Assembly (NCBI GenBank): GCA_946886185.1
Contig: CAMPIC010000096.1
Location: forward strand, 1-8,425
Reading direction: 5' to 3'
Length of the DNA stretch: 8,425 bases
From: an uncultured bacterium
GTDB lineage: Bacteria > Eisenbacteria > RBG-16-71-46 > CAIMUX01
The notes under the pieces were generated by a model that had not been told where the DNA came from, ran no database searches, and saw only the letters and a program-made list of their open reading frames with translations. Shown here in pieces: positions 7,089-8,425 of this stretch (its first letter is position 1; each line of letters opens with the position of its first letter). Position numbers and translations under genes: made by a program.

Positions 7089-7135
7089 GAGACCTGCCAA
7101 TTTATGAGGCTCAACTTTACAGATTGGTAGGTCTC
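7089..7135. repeat. 13-bp inverted repeat in the promoter region of the DUF4097-like gene
   Basis: GAGACCTGCCAAT (7089-7101) and ATTGGTAGGTCTC (7123-7135) are inverted copies with one difference, which in RNA would be a G-U pair. The spacer is 21 bases and is richer in A and T than the surroundings. The left arm begins 15 bases after the transporter stop. It could be a regulator's operator, since it overlaps the predicted -35 and the promoter spacer, or a hairpin ending the upstream transcript. No run of T follows the right arm, which argues against a classical terminator. Confidence 0.7.
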
Positions 7136-7144
7136 TGTCAGAAT
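7116..7144 (+). promoter_or_regulatory. predicted sigma-70-type promoter for the DUF4097-like gene
   Basis: TTTACA (7116-7121, five of six matches to TTGACA) and CAGAAT (7139-7144, four of six to TATAAT) are separated by exactly 17 bases. Transcription would begin near 7151, leaving a leader of about 60 bases. The -35 lies between and against the arms of the 13-bp inverted repeat and the -10 lies in the loop of a smaller one, suggesting regulated initiation. Confidence 0.5.
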
Positions 7145-7149
7145 CAGAG
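7133..7149. repeat. 5-bp inverted repeat spanning the predicted -10
   Basis: CTCTG (7133-7137) and CAGAG (7145-7149) are perfect inverted copies around a 7-base loop that contains the predicted -10 hexamer. The left arm overlaps the end of the larger inverted repeat. It is short enough to be chance. Confidence 0.3.
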
Positions 7150-7199
7150 TCTGGTTCCAGGGCAGATGTGACATCGGAGGGGCACCACTTCCACGTCGC

Positions 7200-7206
7200 A
7201 AGGAGG
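7200..7206 (+). promoter_or_regulatory. ribosome binding site of the DUF4097-like gene
   Basis: AAGGAGG, the strongest Shine-Dalgarno in the window, lies 4 bases before the ATG at 7211 and fixes that start. Confidence 0.8.
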
Positions 7207-7210
7207 CGCC

Positions 7211-8425
7211 ATGAGCAGCGCTCGACTCGAAATCCTCAAGATGGTGGCCGAAGGCAAGATCTCCCCCGAAGACGGCGATCGGCTGCTCAACGCTCTCAAG
7301 GAGGGGCGCAGTCCGCGGGAGAGCTCGGACACAGACTCCGGGGCGCGAGAGCCGAGACGCGATACCGACGGGGAACCGGAAGCGGACGCGTCCGGGAGCT
7401 CCCGCAATCGCGAAGGATTCCGCTCCGCCACGGAGAATCTGGGACGCGCATTCGAGGATGCCGCCGCGGCGGTGCGCGTCGCGGCCTCCGAGGGAATGCG
7501 CGCCTTCCAGAAAGTGTTCGACGAACACCGACCCGGTACCGAACCGGTCCCGCTCGATGGGAACACCTTCGAAGTTCCCGACGGAGCCACCTTGCGCATC
7601 CATCCAGCGATCCGACTGAGCGTGGGAGGGGGGAGCGCGGGCAGCGCGGTCGTGGTCCGCCCGGTCGATGGCGACCTCGTGCGGATCGTGCGTGGAGCGG
7701 CCGTCGAGGTCCACCGCTTCGAAAAGGAGTACTTCCTGACCTGGGCCAAATCGGCACTGGAGATCGAGGTTCCCCGCTCCGTGGTTTCCCTCGTGGTGCG
7801 CGGAGTCGGAGGAAACGTCTCGATCTATGGATTTGCCGGTGAAATGCGCATCGACGCTCTCGGAGGCACCGTGATCGTCGATGCGCCGGTGCAACCGTTT
7901 CGCATCAGCTCTGTGGGAGGCACCGTGCGCGTGACCGATCTCGGACTGACGGGCGGCACCTCTTCGATCACGTCGACCGGCGGTGACGTGCATGTGTCCA
8001 TCGCCGGGGACGCTTCTCTCGAGCTACGCGCCACCGCCTCCTTCGGTGGCGGGCTCGAGCTTCCCGTGAGATCGACGCAGGTGACCGGACGGACCCGCCA
8101 TCGGGGAACCTGCCGCTTCGGGAGCGGCGCGGGGCGGCTCAAGGTGGATACGGTCGCCGGCTGGGTTCACGTGCGGGATCCATACGACGCCGCCGCTCCT
8201 GCGGACCCGTCGGTAGCCCGAGATGCATATCCACGCCCGGGCGAGCCGGTAGGATCCGAGTCGACGCCCACTGGCTCGTCACCAGCTCCTGGATTGCCGC
8301 CTCTTCCGAAGAAGCCGGCCGACACGCGCGCAGCCAGGGACCTGGCGGGAGAAGCGATGGGAGACGCGGGCATCTCGGCCGAAGTGTTCGGCCGGAGCTC
8401 CCGCCGTTCCGATGAAAACGAGACA
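7211..8425 (+). CDS. SHOCT-like / DUF4097 (YvlB-like) beta-repeat protein, 3' partial
   Basis: Open from ATG 7211 to the right edge (405 residues, no stop). Residues 4-32 (ARLEILKMVAEGKISPEDGD...) match the short helical SHOCT-like/YvlB N-terminal module. A charged, probably disordered linker (33-70) and an amphipathic, Ala-rich helix (about 72-105) follow. From about 118 to 322 there are short beta strands with repeated GG-T/D-V turns (GGTVIV 218-223, GGTVRV 236-241, GGDVHV 257-262), as in DUF4097 proteins, which likely form a beta-helix or stacked sheet. Residues 325-370 are rich in Pro, Ala and Ser, and the tail is again charged. There is no signal peptide or membrane segment, so the known part should be cytoplasmic. 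The molecular function of DUF4097 proteins is poorly defined; in Bacillus, YvlB is linked to envelope stress loci. The gene has its own predicted promoter and strong ribosome binding site, separated by 136 bases from the transporter gene, so it is probably a separate transcription unit. Confidence 0.8.
   Translation, partial: MSSARLEILKMVAEGKISPEDGDRLLNALKEGRSPRESSDTDSGAREPRRDTDGEPEADASGSSRNREGFRSATENLGRAFEDAAAAVRVAASEGMRAFQKVFDEHRPGTEPVPLDGNTFEVPDGATLRIHPAIRLSVGGGSAGSAVVVRPVDGDLVRIVRGAAVEVHRFEKEYFLTWAKSALEIEVPRSVVSLVVRGVGGNVSIYGFAGEMRIDALGGTVIVDAPVQPFRISSVGGTVRVTDLGLTGGTSSITSTGGDVHVSIAGDASLELRATASFGGGLELPVRSTQVTGRTRHRGTCRFGSGAGRLKVDTVAGWVHVRDPYDAAAPADPSVARDAYPRPGEPVGSESTPTGSSPAPGLPPLPKKPADTRAARDLAGEAMGDAGISAEVFGRSSRRSDENET

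Noticed and set aside
7085..7993. A 302-codon minus-strand frame opposite the DUF4097-like gene
   Set aside because: No domain is seen, and the plus strand has a strong ribosome binding site, a SHOCT-like start and beta-repeat periodicity.

Overview
The window is strongly GC-rich with a marked G/C preference at third codon positions. It codes for an outer-membrane beta-barrel and several exported proteins, so it comes from a diderm (Gram-negative-type) bacterium. GTG and TTG starts preceded by good Shine-Dalgarno sequences appear. The gene content fits an environmental phylum such as Acidobacteriota, Gemmatimonadota, Eisenbacteria or Myxococcota, but nothing here fixes the taxon. I see no tRNA, rRNA, CRISPR array, insertion sequence or other sign of mobility.

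Layout: (1) At the left edge, a possible C-terminal tail of an unidentified plus-strand gene overlaps the start of rpiA (188-883), which encodes ribose-5-phosphate isomerase A of the pentose phosphate pathway. (2) A convergent minus-strand gene (2063 down to 924) encodes an exported calcineurin-like metallophosphoesterase that starts with TTG. (3) A divergent intergenic region of about 250 bases holds two short perfect inverted repeats. (4) A tightly packed plus-strand operon follows (2315-7074): an Omp85/BamA-type outer-membrane barrel, then after 3 bases an exported protein with a degenerate protein-kinase signature, then with a 4-base ATGA overlap a multi-helix membrane protein resembling the NTP/NDP exchange transporters (Tlc/Npt family). 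(5) A 136-base gap carries a 13-bp inverted repeat enclosing most of a plausible sigma-70-type promoter. (6) A cytoplasmic protein with a SHOCT-like N-terminus and a DUF4097/YvlB-like beta-repeat body begins at 7211 and runs off the right edge without a stop.

The most interesting unit is the three-gene operon. An exported kinase-like protein needs a nucleotide donor outside the cytoplasm, and the next gene, translationally coupled to it, looks like a nucleotide exchanger. The first gene supplies an outer-membrane barrel. A possible reading is an envelope phosphotransfer system in which the exchanger delivers ATP to the periplasm, the kinase-like protein acts there, and the barrel is its partner, substrate or exit route. 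The motifs and gene order are seen in the sequence; the joint function is inference.
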